Positions 9,868 through 17,312 of a DNA stretch of 64,000 bases are shown here, piece after piece. Both the position numbers and the translations under genes were made by a program. The notes below the pieces were generated by a model. It did not search any database. It was not told the DNA's origin and saw only the letters and a list, made by a program, of their open reading frames with translations. Location of the stretch: assembly GCF_009857815.1 (NCBI RefSeq), contig NZ_WVVW01000001.1:1302001-1366000 (forward strand). The letters are read 5' to 3'. The stretch's first letter is position 1. Every line of letters begins with the position of its first letter. This DNA comes from Pseudomaricurvus sp. HS19. GTDB lineage: Bacteria > Pseudomonadota > Gammaproteobacteria > Pseudomonadales > Cellvibrionaceae.

Positions 9868-10015
9868 GCGACTAATGCTAGCTCCGTCACAGAAACCCAG
9901 CAATAAGACCTTGGTCAGGGTTGTGGCTGGCCAGGCAAAGATCAGCACGAAACACCGCCCATTCCCACAAATATGTCCCTGTAACACCCAGCTCCAAGGG
10001 ACAAAAATCCCGGAA

Positions 10016-10183
10016 ACAAAAAAGCCGGCACCTTCCGGCGCCGGCTTTTTGCTTACCGCTTAGCATCCATACTTCGCTCCGGCCATCCTGGCCAGGGTGT
10101 CGCAACTTCCTGCTGCAATACCCCTTGCAATAGACGCTTCCTTTGACCTTACCTGGCCCACATACACATCCGTGTCGCTTCCT
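10016..10183 (-). ncRNA. Candidate CsrA/RsmA-sequestering small RNA (RsmY/RsmZ/CsrB-like)
   Basis: A stand-alone transcription unit of about 165 bases with its own promoter and a strong terminator. The predicted RNA holds eight GGA motifs, several in hairpin loops: ACAC-GGAT-GTGT (near 10175-10164), GCAGC-AGGAA-GTTGC (near 10116-10102), GGCC-AGGAT-GGCC (near 10093-10081) and the terminator apex GCC-GGAA-GGT. Further GGA sites are AGGAAG at the 5' end, AGGAAG near 10143, CCGGAG near 10080 and TGGATG near 10069. GGA-in-loop repetition is the recognition signature by which RsmY/Z/X and CsrB/C titrate the translational repressor CsrA/RsmA. An 18-base box like the GacA activating sequence sits upstream. 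Open reading frames across it are out of keeping with neighbouring proteins. Function is inferred; no homolog search was run. Confidence 0.75.
10018..10050 (-). terminator. Rho-independent terminator of the candidate Csr/Rsm RNA
   Basis: A GC-rich inverted repeat: GCCGGC arms extended by a GCC/GGT pair around a GGAA loop, flanked by A and T runs on both sides. On the minus strand it ends the candidate small RNA. No plus-strand gene ends here, and rpsA has its own terminator at 10935-10961. Confidence 0.85.
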
Positions 10184-10189
10184 TGCCTG

Positions 10190-10260
10190 AGTATAATCTC
10201 GCATATTCCCCGTTGGTGCTATTGGCAGATTTCCCTAATTCTTGTGAGATATATCCTACA
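10190..10260 (-). promoter_or_regulatory. Promoter and GacA-like upstream box of the candidate small RNA
   Basis: On the minus strand a good -10 (TATACT, 10190-10195) has only a poor -35 (CACCAA). An 18-base dyad, TGTGAGATATATCCTACA as read on the plus strand, lies at 10243-10260. It matches the GacA upstream activating sequence TGTAAG-N6-CTTACA at 10 of 12 defined positions with the correct 6-base spacer. Its centre is about 68 bases before the predicted start. A good -10, weak -35 and dyad are what a response-regulator-activated promoter looks like. Confidence 0.6.
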
Positions 10261-10378
10261 AGCGGTGGTACTTTTTGACCAAGTTGCTGGTTATCACCTC
10301 AAAGGTGATCAAAAATTCAGCTGATTTCGCTACTGTTCGGGGCAAGGGGTGTCGCAGCTACCTATTTCAGGAGGAGGC

Positions 10379-10932
10379 ATGGGTTGCCGCGCTGCGCTCG
10401 CAACGACGGGGTTTGGGGGCCCCAGTAGATCTTCCTCGATACCACCTATGCCGTCATTGAGAGGCGCTCAACAACCCCTCACCGTCATTGCGAGGAGCGC
10501 AGCGACGAAGCAATCCATGTATGGCACGCCGCCAGTACCGAGTGAACTTGGGTTGCCGCGCTGCGCTCGCAACGACGGGGTTGTGCTGGCGGAGGGTTCG
10601 GGACTGGGACTCTCGCGATGGCCTCTTTCCGGAGGGGACATGGGTTGCCGCTCTACGCTCGCAACGACGGGGTTGTGTGCCGGTGTCGTAGTTAGATCCT
10701 CCTCCATACCCCCAACGTCATTGCGAGGAGCGCAGCGCCAACAGTAGGGGCTTTAAGCCACGAAGCAATCTATGTGTGGTACGGAGCCTGTGCGGAGTAA
10801 ATATGGGTTGGAATGCTGCGCTCGCAACGACGAGGCTGTGCTGATGGAGGGTGCGGGTTTGGGGTAGCGGCTCTCGCGATGGCCTCTTTCCGGTGGGGGC
10901 ATGGGTTGCCGCGCTGCGCACGCAACGACGGC
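10379..10932 (-). repeat. MITE-like palindromic repeat cluster A
   Basis: One full (10481-10580) and one long-variant (10716-10833) copy, with three half copies (about 10379-10411, 10640-10671, 10901-10932), of a roughly 100-bp element. Its ends are inverted repeats of the form CGTCRTTGCGAGCGCAGCG. The core reads GCAATCCATGTRTGGCAC and then GGGTTGCCGC. All copies here are inverted relative to clusters B and C. A second shared block, CTCTCGCGATGGCCTCTTTC, precedes two of the half copies. No open reading frame in the cluster looks like a transposase. Confidence 0.85.
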
Positions 10933-10934
10933 AC

Positions 10935-10965
10935 AAAAAAAGGGCGACCCGAGGGTCGCCCTTTT
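10935..10965 (-). terminator. Rho-independent terminator of rpsA
   Basis: An 8-bp perfect stem (GGGCGACC / GGTCGCCC, 10942-10949 with 10954-10961) around a CGAG loop, followed on the minus strand by a run of seven T. It lies about 30 bases past the rpsA stop codon. Confidence 0.92.
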
Positions 10966-10991
10966 GTCAGGAGCTGATTTCCGTCAGGAAA

Positions 10992-12674
10992 TTACTTGTC
11001 CTGACTTTCCATCTGCGCCTTGATCAGGTCACCGATGGTGGCAGGAGCAGCAGCTTCCTGTGCCTTCTGAGAGTGCTCTTTGATAGCAGCGCGCTCTTCA
11101 GCAGCATCTTTGGACTTGATGGACAGGTTGATGGAGCGATTCTTGCGGTCAACGTTCAGAATCACTGTCTCAACTTCCTGGCCTACGCTCAGGGCGTTGC
11201 GGGCGTCTTCTACCTTGTCACGGCTGATTTCAGAAGCCTTCAGAACGGCTTCAACGTCATCGGCCAGAACAACGATGGCAGCTTTAGCGTCTACTTCTTT
11301 AACGGTACCGGTAACGATGGAACCTTTATCGTTAGTCGCTACGTAGTCGGAGAACGGATCGTTGTCCAGCTGCTTGATACCCAGGGAGATACGCTCACGC
11401 TCTGGGTCGATCGCCAGGATAACGGTTTCCAGCTCGTCGCCTTTCTTGTACTTGCGTACGGCTTCTTCACCGGCTTCGTTCCAGGAGATGTCGGACAGGT
11501 GTACCAGACCGTCGATACCGCCATCCAGACCGATGAAGATACCGAAATCGGTGATGGACTTGATCTTACCGCTGATCTTGTCGCCCTTGGCAGACTGCTT
11601 ACCAAACGCATCCCAGGGGTTTTCCTGACACTGCTTGATACCCAGGGAGATACGACGACGCTCTTCGTCGATGTCCAGAACCATCACTTCCACTTCGTCG
11701 CCAACGTTGACAACTTTGGATGGGTGGATGTTCTTGTTGGTCCAATCCATTTCGGATACGTGTACCAGACCTTCAACGCCCTCTTCGATCTCGGCGAAGC
11801 AGCCGTAGTCAGTCAGGTTGGTAACCTTGGCCTTGGTGCGGGTACCTTCAGGGTAACGGGCAGTGATTTCGACCCATGGATCTTCACCCAGCTGCTTCAG
11901 ACCCAGGGAAACGCGGTTGCGCTCGCGGTCGAACTTCAGGACCTTAACTTCGATCTCGTCACCCACATTTACGATTTCGGATGGGTGCTTGATGCGCTTC
12001 CAGGCCATGTCGGTGATGTGCAGCAGGCCGTCAACGCCGCCCAGGTCTACGAAGGCACCGTAGTCGGTCAGGTTCTTAACGATACCTTTAACCGCCATAC
12101 CTTCCTGCAGGCTGGCCAGCAGCTCTTCACGCTCGGCAGAGTTGGCTTTCTCCAGAACCGCACGACGGGATACAACCACGTTGTTGCGCTTCTGATCCAG
12201 CTTGATCACTTTGAATTCGAGGTCTTTGCCTTCCAGGTGAGCGGTTTCGCGCACTGGACGGACATCTACCAGGGAACCTGGCAGGAAGGCGCGGATGCCG
12301 GCTACGTCAACGGTGAAACCACCCTTAACCTTACCATTGATCACGCCCTTAACAATTTCGTCAGCCTCATGAGCCGCTTCCAGCACTTTCCAGGCTTCAG
12401 CGCGCTTGGCTTTTTCGCGAGACAGCTTGGTCTCACCGAAACCGTCTTCTACGGTTTCCAGGGCTACCTGAACTTCATCACCGATGCTCAGAGTCAGCTC
12501 GCCGTTCTCATTCAGGAACTGGGCGGCAGGGATAACACCCTCGGACTTCAGGCCTGCGTGAACAGTAACCCAATCTTTATCCAGGTCGATTACAACGCCG
12601 GTCACGATGGAACCAGGCACCATATCAACGGATTTCAAACTTTCTTCAAAGAGTTCTGCGAAAGATTCGCTCAT
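10992..12674 (-). CDS. rpsA: 30S ribosomal protein S1
   Basis: A 560-residue protein of standard bacterial S1 length with six successive S1 RNA-binding repeats. Repeat boundaries are visible as G-x-V-x-x-I-x-x-x-G-x-F/A-V segments, for example [13 protein letters not shown] near 285 and [13 protein letters not shown] near 370. S1 binds mRNA leaders on the 30S subunit and is needed to translate messages with weak Shine-Dalgarno sequences. Its own start has no strong Shine-Dalgarno sequence (TATAGGTTGTCCTA before ATG), as is known for rpsA genes that are self-regulated. Unlike in relatives it is separated from both cmk and ihfB by repeat clusters. Confidence 0.97.
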   Translation of the reverse strand: MSESFAELFEESLKSVDMVPGSIVTGVVIDLDKDWVTVHAGLKSEGVIPAAQFLNENGELTLSIGDEVQVALETVEDGFGETKLSREKAKRAEAWKVLEAAHEADEIVKGVINGKVKGGFTVDVAGIRAFLPGSLVDVRPVRETAHLEGKDLEFKVIKLDQKRNNVVVSRRAVLEKANSAEREELLASLQEGMAVKGIVKNLTDYGAFVDLGGVDGLLHITDMAWKRIKHPSEIVNVGDEIEVKVLKFDRERNRVSLGLKQLGEDPWVEITARYPEGTRTKAKVTNLTDYGCFAEIEEGVEGLVHVSEMDWTNKNIHPSKVVNVGDEVEVMVLDIDEERRRISLGIKQCQENPWDAFGKQSAKGDKISGKIKSITDFGIFIGLDGGIDGLVHLSDISWNEAGEEAVRKYKKGDELETVILAIDPERERISLGIKQLDNDPFSDYVATNDKGSIVTGTVKEVDAKAAIVVLADDVEAVLKASEISRDKVEDARNALSVGQEVETVILNVDRKNRSINLSIKSKDAAEERAAIKEHSQKAQEAAAPATIGDLIKAQMESQDK

Positions 12675-12976
12675 TAGGACAACCTATAAGGTAACAGCGG
12701 AAATTCATCGCGGGGGCCTCTGCCGAAATCAGAAGCGTCCACCAGGGACAAATTTGCCATCCACACCGCCAGTCGTGTGGGCCGATTCATATTGATAGGG
12801 AGCCCGCTACAAGCTGGCTAATACAGGCGCCCTACCTCACCACGCACGGGGTTAACCCAGCAATGGTGGCGGCGGAGCTTACCAGAAGTACAGAAACTGC
12901 GCAATAGATGGGGTAATTGGCCTGGATATAGGCCAATATCCGGGGTTGGTAGCTGTTGCGGACCGACCAAGAACTA
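12675..12976. other. rpsA upstream region without a gene
   Basis: About 300 bases upstream of rpsA, presumably holding its promoter and leader. I could not pick one convincing promoter. A short hairpin (CCACAC / GTGTGG, near 12758-12780) lies in the expected leader. No coding signal is seen. Confidence 0.5.
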
Positions 12977-13418
12977 CGTCGTTGCGAACGTAGTGTGGCA
13001 ACCCGTGTCTACTCCGTATCGCCACCTGTGCCACACATGGATTGCCGCGTCGCTGCGCTCCTCGCAATGACGGGCGGGAAAGATGCAGGGGGAGATCGGG
13101 CTACAGTACCCGAATCCCGTCGTTGCGAGCGTAGCGTGGCAACCTATGTTCACTCCGTACCATCATCCGTGCCACACATGGATTGCTTCGTCGCTGCGCT
13201 CCTCGCAATGACGGTGGGGGGGATATACAGGTAGTTCTGACTGAAGTACCCCAAACCCCGTCGTTGCGAGCGCAGCGCGGCAACCCATGTTCACTGCGCA
13301 CTGGCCCTGTGCCACACATGGATGGCCCAGGCCACCCTCTCTTGCCCTGCGGGCAATTCACCTTGTTGCTTCGTGGCTTAAAGCCCCTACTGTTGGCGCT
13401 TCGCTCCTTGCAATGACG
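12977..13418 (+). repeat. MITE-like palindromic repeat cluster B
   Basis: Two short copies (12977-13073, 13118-13213) and one 160-bp long variant (13259-13418) of the same element as cluster A, in opposite orientation to A. The long form carries an insert containing TGGCTTAAAGCCCCTACTG and a GC-rich stretch with CTTGCCCTGCGGGCAATTC. The segment 13118-13418, including the spacer between copies, matches 16993-17291 of cluster C in order and orientation. Confidence 0.88.
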
Positions 13419-13438
13419 AGTTGTTTCGATAATCGATC

Positions 13439-14608
13439 TTAATCGACCGGCTTTACACTCCCCCAGGTCTTGCAGCTCGGGCAGAGCCAATGCAGGCGGT
13501 GGCCGGCGAAGCCGCAACTCAGGCAGCGATAGCGCGGGTGCTGGCGATTGAGCTCGTCCAGCATCTGTTCCAGCTGCAACCACTGCTGGCCGGGCTCACG
13601 CTGGGCGGTGCACTGCAGGTGCAGCAGCTGCCGCACCCCGGCAATTGTGGGATTTTGCAGGATATACCCCCGCAGGAACTGGGCGGCGGCCTCCGGCCCT
13701 TCTGTAGCCACCATCAGCTCCGCCAGGCGGATGGCCACTGACAGTGAGGCGCCCTGATTGAGCAGCTCCTGCAGGTACTCCCGCAACTGCGGCAGCAACC
13801 CCCCATGCCGGTAGCAGGTTTCCAGCATCGGCAGGGCCTCCGGCAGCATGGCCGGGTCCTGATAGAACACCTGCTTGAGGGCTTTTACGGCCTCGCGATG
13901 ATGACCGAGGTTGATTTCCAGCTCAGCCAGCAGCAGGCTGGCCCGGGCTGACTGGCGGTCGGCGGCCATGGCCGCCCGCAGATGACGGCGTGCCGCCAGA
14001 TAGTCCGAGCGGGCCAGGGATTCAGCGGCCAGTTCACAGTAGAAATGCGCCTGTACCAACCGCCAGCGTTCCGGAATGCGGGTAAAGCGCCGCCCCGGCA
14101 GCCGACTGATCACCTCAATCGCTTTGGCCCACTCCTTTTCATCCCGGTAGATCTCAATCAGGTACTCCTGGCACTCGGTGCGCAGGGGGTAAGAAGCGGA
14201 ATCCGCCAGCTCCCGTAACAGCAATTCGGCCCGATCCAGCAGGCCGGATTTCATATAGTCCCGGGCCAGCTCCAGCTGCACCTGTTGGCTGCGCTCGGGG
14301 TCCAGCCTCGGCCGCGCCAGCAGGTTCTGGTGGATTTTGATGGCACGCCCCACCTCCCCGCGCTTGCGCAGCAGGTTACCCAGGGCAAGATGAGTCTCCA
14401 GGGTGGAGGGGGTTACGTCGAGAGAATCAATAAAGGTATCAATGGCAGCGTCGGGCTGCTCATTAAGGAGGTAGTTGAGCCCGCGGATGTACTGCGCCTG
14501 GACTTCCGTATCCTCATCACCCTCTTCATCCTTGCGCCTGAGTCGTCCGAAGAAAAAGCCAATGGCTACGGCGACCAGCAACAGCGCAAACAGCGCAACA
14601 TCGGTCAT
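13439..14608 (-). CDS. lapB: Lipopolysaccharide assembly protein B
   Basis: A 389-residue protein with an N-terminal membrane anchor (residues 4-22), a long series of tetratricopeptide helices from about 35 to 350, and a C-terminal rubredoxin-like metal site. The metal site is two CxxC knuckles, CLSCGFAG and CPSCKTWG (about 358-382). LapB (YciM) sits at the inner membrane and, in Escherichia coli, controls FtsH-dependent turnover of LpxC, the committed step of lipid A synthesis. Its ATG overlaps the lapA stop codon (ATGA), as in many gammaproteobacteria. Confidence 0.95.
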   Translation of the reverse strand: MTDVALFALLLVAVAIGFFFGRLRRKDEEGDEDTEVQAQYIRGLNYLLNEQPDAAIDTFIDSLDVTPSTLETHLALGNLLRKRGEVGRAIKIHQNLLARPRLDPERSQQVQLELARDYMKSGLLDRAELLLRELADSASYPLRTECQEYLIEIYRDEKEWAKAIEVISRLPGRRFTRIPERWRLVQAHFYCELAAESLARSDYLAARRHLRAAMAADRQSARASLLLAELEINLGHHREAVKALKQVFYQDPAMLPEALPMLETCYRHGGLLPQLREYLQELLNQGASLSVAIRLAELMVATEGPEAAAQFLRGYILQNPTIAGVRQLLHLQCTAQREPGQQWLQLEQMLDELNRQHPRYRCLSCGFAGHRLHWLCPSCKTWGSVKPVD

Positions 14609-14946
14609 TCAATAAGACGCCTCTGGTCGCCGTTTTTACTGTTGGTCGCAGCCGGTGCGGTCATGCCGCGCAAGCGATCCAGCTCCTTGTCGCGACGGCG
14701 GAGCTTGCGGTTGAGGGAGGCAATGCGATTACGGGCCCGCAGCAACCAGGGAAGACTCATCACATAGCCCACCAGAGCCCCGGTGAGCAGTGCCAGTGTG
14801 ATGATCAGCCCAACCGGCAGCTCAGGCGCATCAAAGCCGTAGACTTTGAGCACCAGTGGCTGGCTGTTTTCGACACAGAACCAGATCCCCAGCAGCAGCC
14901 CCAGCGCTGCAACCACCAGGACCGCCAATTTTCTTACAAGCTGCAC
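14605..14946 (-). CDS. lapA: Lipopolysaccharide assembly protein A domain protein
   Basis: A 113-residue inner-membrane protein with two hydrophobic segments (about 8-25 and 46-66) and a basic, coiled-coil-prone cytoplasmic tail (about 70-100), the layout of LapA (YciS). It partners LapB in balancing lipopolysaccharide and phospholipid synthesis. The start is GTG, preceded by AGGAG nine bases upstream. It lies about 40 bases after the cmk stop and is translationally coupled to lapB. Confidence 0.92.
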   Translation of the reverse strand: MQLVRKLAVLVVAALGLLLGIWFCVENSQPLVLKVYGFDAPELPVGLIITLALLTGALVGYVMSLPWLLRARNRIASLNRKLRRRDKELDRLRGMTAPAATNSKNGDQRRLIE

Positions 14947-14986
14947 CCGTCAGAACTCCTGTTATTTTATGTCCTTCGGTAGCCCC

Positions 14987-15673
14987 TCAACGCGCCGCGG
15001 CGCTGCCTGACAGACTGTCCTGCACCAGCGCCAGCACCTGGGCCAGCACCTCTTCAATACCCAGATGAGTGGAATCCAGCTGCACCGCGTCATCCGCCGG
15101 TTTCAGTGGCGACGTGGCGCGTTCCCGATCCTGTCGGTCACGGGTTTCAATATCGGCCAGGATGGCCTCGTAGTCCGGCGTCTCGCCTGCCAGTTGCAGC
15201 TGCAACACCCGCCGCCTGGCACGCTCTTCGGCACTGGCGGTCAGGAAGACCTTGACCGGCGCATCGGGAAACACCGTCGTCCCCATGTCTCGACCATCCG
15301 CCACCAGCCCCGGCTCTTCAGCGAAACTACGCTGGCGCTGCAGCAGTGCAGCGCGCACCGGCTGGCACGCGGCAACCCGCGAGGCATTCATGCCCACCTG
15401 TTCCTTGCGAATGGCGCTGGTGACATCTTCTCCAGCCAACCACACCTTAACGCCGCCGGCCGATGGTTCAAAGCGTACCGCCAGGTTTTTCGCCACCTGC
15501 GCCAACGCCTCTTCGTCACCCCAGTCAGCTGCCTGCTTCTCGGCCGCCAGGGCCGTCAGCCGATAGAGCGCGCCGCTGTCAAGCAAGTGAAAACCCAGGG
15601 ATTGGGCGAGGCGCTGACACAGCGTGCCCTTGCCGGCTCCGCTGGGACCGTCCACAGTGACCACAAACGCCAT
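14987..15673 (-). CDS. cmk: Cytidylate kinase
   Basis: About 228 residues, phosphorylating CMP and dCMP with ATP. The P-loop GPSGAGKGT lies near the N terminus, followed by the (d)CMP-binding LLDSGALYR. DGRDMGTTVFPDAPVKVFLTASAEERARRR lies near 130-160 and RDRQDRERATSPLKPADDA near 180-200. I place the start at the ATG at 15673 (MAFVVTVDG...), not the longer in-frame ATG that would run into pyrF, because homologs begin there. In relatives cmk is followed directly by rpsA; here lapA follows instead. Confidence 0.95.
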   Translation of the reverse strand: MAFVVTVDGPSGAGKGTLCQRLAQSLGFHLLDSGALYRLTALAAEKQAADWGDEEALAQVAKNLAVRFEPSAGGVKVWLAGEDVTSAIRKEQVGMNASRVAACQPVRAALLQRQRSFAEEPGLVADGRDMGTTVFPDAPVKVFLTASAEERARRRVLQLQLAGETPDYEAILADIETRDRQDRERATSPLKPADDAVQLDSTHLGIEEVLAQVLALVQDSLSGSAAAR

Positions 15674-15674
15674 A

Positions 15675-16382
15675 TCAGCCACCCTGCCCGATTTCACGGA
15701 GAATGTTCTGGCACGCCTGCACCGGGTCCGGGGCCTGTGTAATGGGACGACCGATCACCAGGTAGTGACTGCCAGCCGCCAGCGCATCCGCCGGCGTTAC
15801 AATCCGGCGCTGGTCGTCGGCCGCTGCCGCTGCCGGGCGAATACCCGGGGTTACCAGGCAAAAATCGCTGCCCAGCTCACGACTCAACATAGCCGCTTCC
15901 TGGGCCGAGCAGACCACCCCATCCATACCACTCTGTTGCGCCAGAGAGGCGAGACGTAATACCTGCTCGCGTGGCTCGCAGGCGAGACCGATCTGCTGCA
16001 GATCGGCGGCTTCCATACTGGTGAGCACGGTCACAGCAATTAACAGTGGCGCCGGGCCAGAGCGCTTTTCCAGTTCGTTGCGGGCCGCCTCCATCATGCG
16101 GGCCCCGCCGGATGCGTGCACATTGACCATCCACACACCCAGCTCCGCCGCCGCCTTCACGGCCTTGGCCGTGGTATTGGGGATATCGTGAAACTTGAGA
16201 TCCAGAAAAATATCGAACCCGCGGTCCATCAGACTCTCTACCACCGCCGGACCGGCAACCGTGAACAACTCCTTGCCCACCTTCAGGCGACAGAGCGAGG
16301 GATCGAGCCTGTCGGCCATTGCGAGACAATCCGTCGCGTTGTCAAAATCCATCGCCACCACGATTCTGGGCGCTTCAACCAT
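15675..16382 (-). CDS. pyrF: Orotidine 5'-phosphate decarboxylase
   Basis: A 235-residue TIM-barrel enzyme that decarboxylates OMP to UMP, the last step of de novo pyrimidine synthesis. The first strand AMDFDNATD gives the substrate aspartate. [11 protein letters not shown] (about 60-70) holds the catalytic D-x-K-x-x-D motif, and TPGIRP (about 185) and VIGRPITQA (about 210) bind phosphate. The length is normal. The stop lies one base before the cmk start, so the two are probably translated from one mRNA. Confidence 0.97.
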   Translation of the reverse strand: MVEAPRIVVAMDFDNATDCLAMADRLDPSLCRLKVGKELFTVAGPAVVESLMDRGFDIFLDLKFHDIPNTTAKAVKAAAELGVWMVNVHASGGARMMEAARNELEKRSGPAPLLIAVTVLTSMEAADLQQIGLACEPREQVLRLASLAQQSGMDGVVCSAQEAAMLSRELGSDFCLVTPGIRPAAAAADDQRRIVTPADALAAGSHYLVIGRPITQAPDPVQACQNILREIGQGG

Positions 16383-16535
16383 GCGCTAATACCTTTCTGT
16401 ATGCTGCAAAACGGCCATTGTACCCCGCAGGGGTTGGCTCGGCGAGAGGACCGGGACAGGCCACATACTTTCTTCCGATTTGCTTTCCGGCGTATTGGGC
16501 TAGTGTAGCCGCTCCACACAACAAGGAGGTGTACC

Positions 16536-16829
16536 ATGAAAACCCTGAAATATCTGGCTCCAGCCCTGTTTACCCTGTTACTGGCCATGAGCACCGGCAT
16601 TTTCCAATCGGCCCTGGCCGCTGAACCGGCCGCGCAGATCAACATCAATACCGCCAGCGCGGAGGAGATTGCCGCCGCCCTCAACGGTATCGGCCTGGCC
16701 AAGGCGCAGGCCATCGTCGCCTGGCGCGACCAGCATGGCAAATTCACTGACGCCAGCCAACTGACGGAGATCAAGGGCATTGGCGAATCCACCCTGGCAA
16801 AAAACAGCGCACTGATTGTGCTGCAGTAA
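16536..16829 (+). CDS. ComEA-type helix-hairpin-helix DNA-binding protein
   Basis: A 97-residue secreted or periplasmic protein. Residues 1 to about 30 form a signal peptide with a hydrophobic core and an A-L-A-A cleavage region. The rest is the ComEA domain: INTASAEEIAAALNGIGLAKAQAIVAWRDQHGKF, then LTEIKGIGESTLAKN, the two helix-hairpin-helix motifs that bind double-stranded DNA during uptake. The Shine-Dalgarno AAGGAGGT is near perfect. It is the only plus-strand gene inside this minus-strand block and is divergent from pyrF. Proteins of this short type are common outside competence loci, so a role in transformation is possible but not shown. Confidence 0.9.
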   Translation: MKTLKYLAPALFTLLLAMSTGIFQSALAAEPAAQININTASAEEIAAALNGIGLAKAQAIVAWRDQHGKFTDASQLTEIKGIGESTLAKNSALIVLQ

Positions 16830-16895
16830 TGCCTGTCTGCAGCAAGGTTCTGGCCTGGATTTAACCTCCAGTCTGAACTGATACGCCAGAAAACC

Positions 16896-16931
16896 AAAAA
16901 GCCCGTGAAGTGCTGCTTCACGGGCTTTTTT
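16896..16931. terminator. Bidirectional rho-independent terminator
   Basis: A 10-bp perfect stem (GCCCGTGAAG / CTTCACGGGC, 16901-16910 with 16916-16925) with an A run on the left and a T run on the right. It can end comEA on the plus strand and transcription arriving from tyrA-aroA on the minus strand. Confidence 0.9.
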
Positions 16932-16992
16932 CGGTCATGCGTCAATGAGACCTGGGGAGACGCCGAATGCGTGGATCTGAGGCCTCCACACC

Positions 16993-17291
16993 CGTCGTTA
17001 CGAGCGTAGCGCGGCAACCCATACTCACTCCGAACCACCATACGTGCCACATATAGATTGCTTCGTTGCTGCGCGCCTCGCAATGACGGTGAAGGGATAT
17101 TAAACGTACTTCTGACTAAAGAACCAACCCCGTCGTTGCGAGCGCAGCGCGGCAACCCATGTCTACTGCGGCCCGCTATCCGTGCCACACATGGATGGCC
17201 CAGGCCACCCTCTCTTGCCCTGCGGGCAATTCACCTTGTTGCCGCGTGGCCTAAAGCCCCTACTGTTGGCGCTGCGCTCCTGGCAATGACG
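16993..17291 (+). repeat. MITE-like palindromic repeat cluster C
   Basis: One short copy (16993-17088) followed by one 161-bp long variant (17131-17291) of the element also found in clusters A and B. Short copy, spacer and long copy are in the same order and orientation as 13118-13418, so the two make a composite direct repeat of about 300 bp around the comEA/pyrF/cmk/lapA/lapB block. The spacers are also related (both contain TTCTGACT.AA). Confidence 0.88.
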
Positions 17292-17312
17292 GAGGAATGG
17301 AAGCAGGACTTC

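Noticed and set aside
9887-10204. A 105-codon minus-strand frame across the candidate small RNA
   Set aside because: It runs through the terminator, has no ribosome-binding site or recognisable domain, and its sequence is better explained by structured RNA.
10379-10932. Repeat cluster A considered as protein-coding
   Set aside because: Several short frames exist on both strands, but their sequences are translations of the repeat unit and recur with the repeat.
10851-12677. A 608-codon plus-strand reading frame opposite rpsA
   Set aside because: It is the antisense shadow of a highly conserved ribosomal gene; its low-complexity hydrophobic repeats mirror the S1 repeats.
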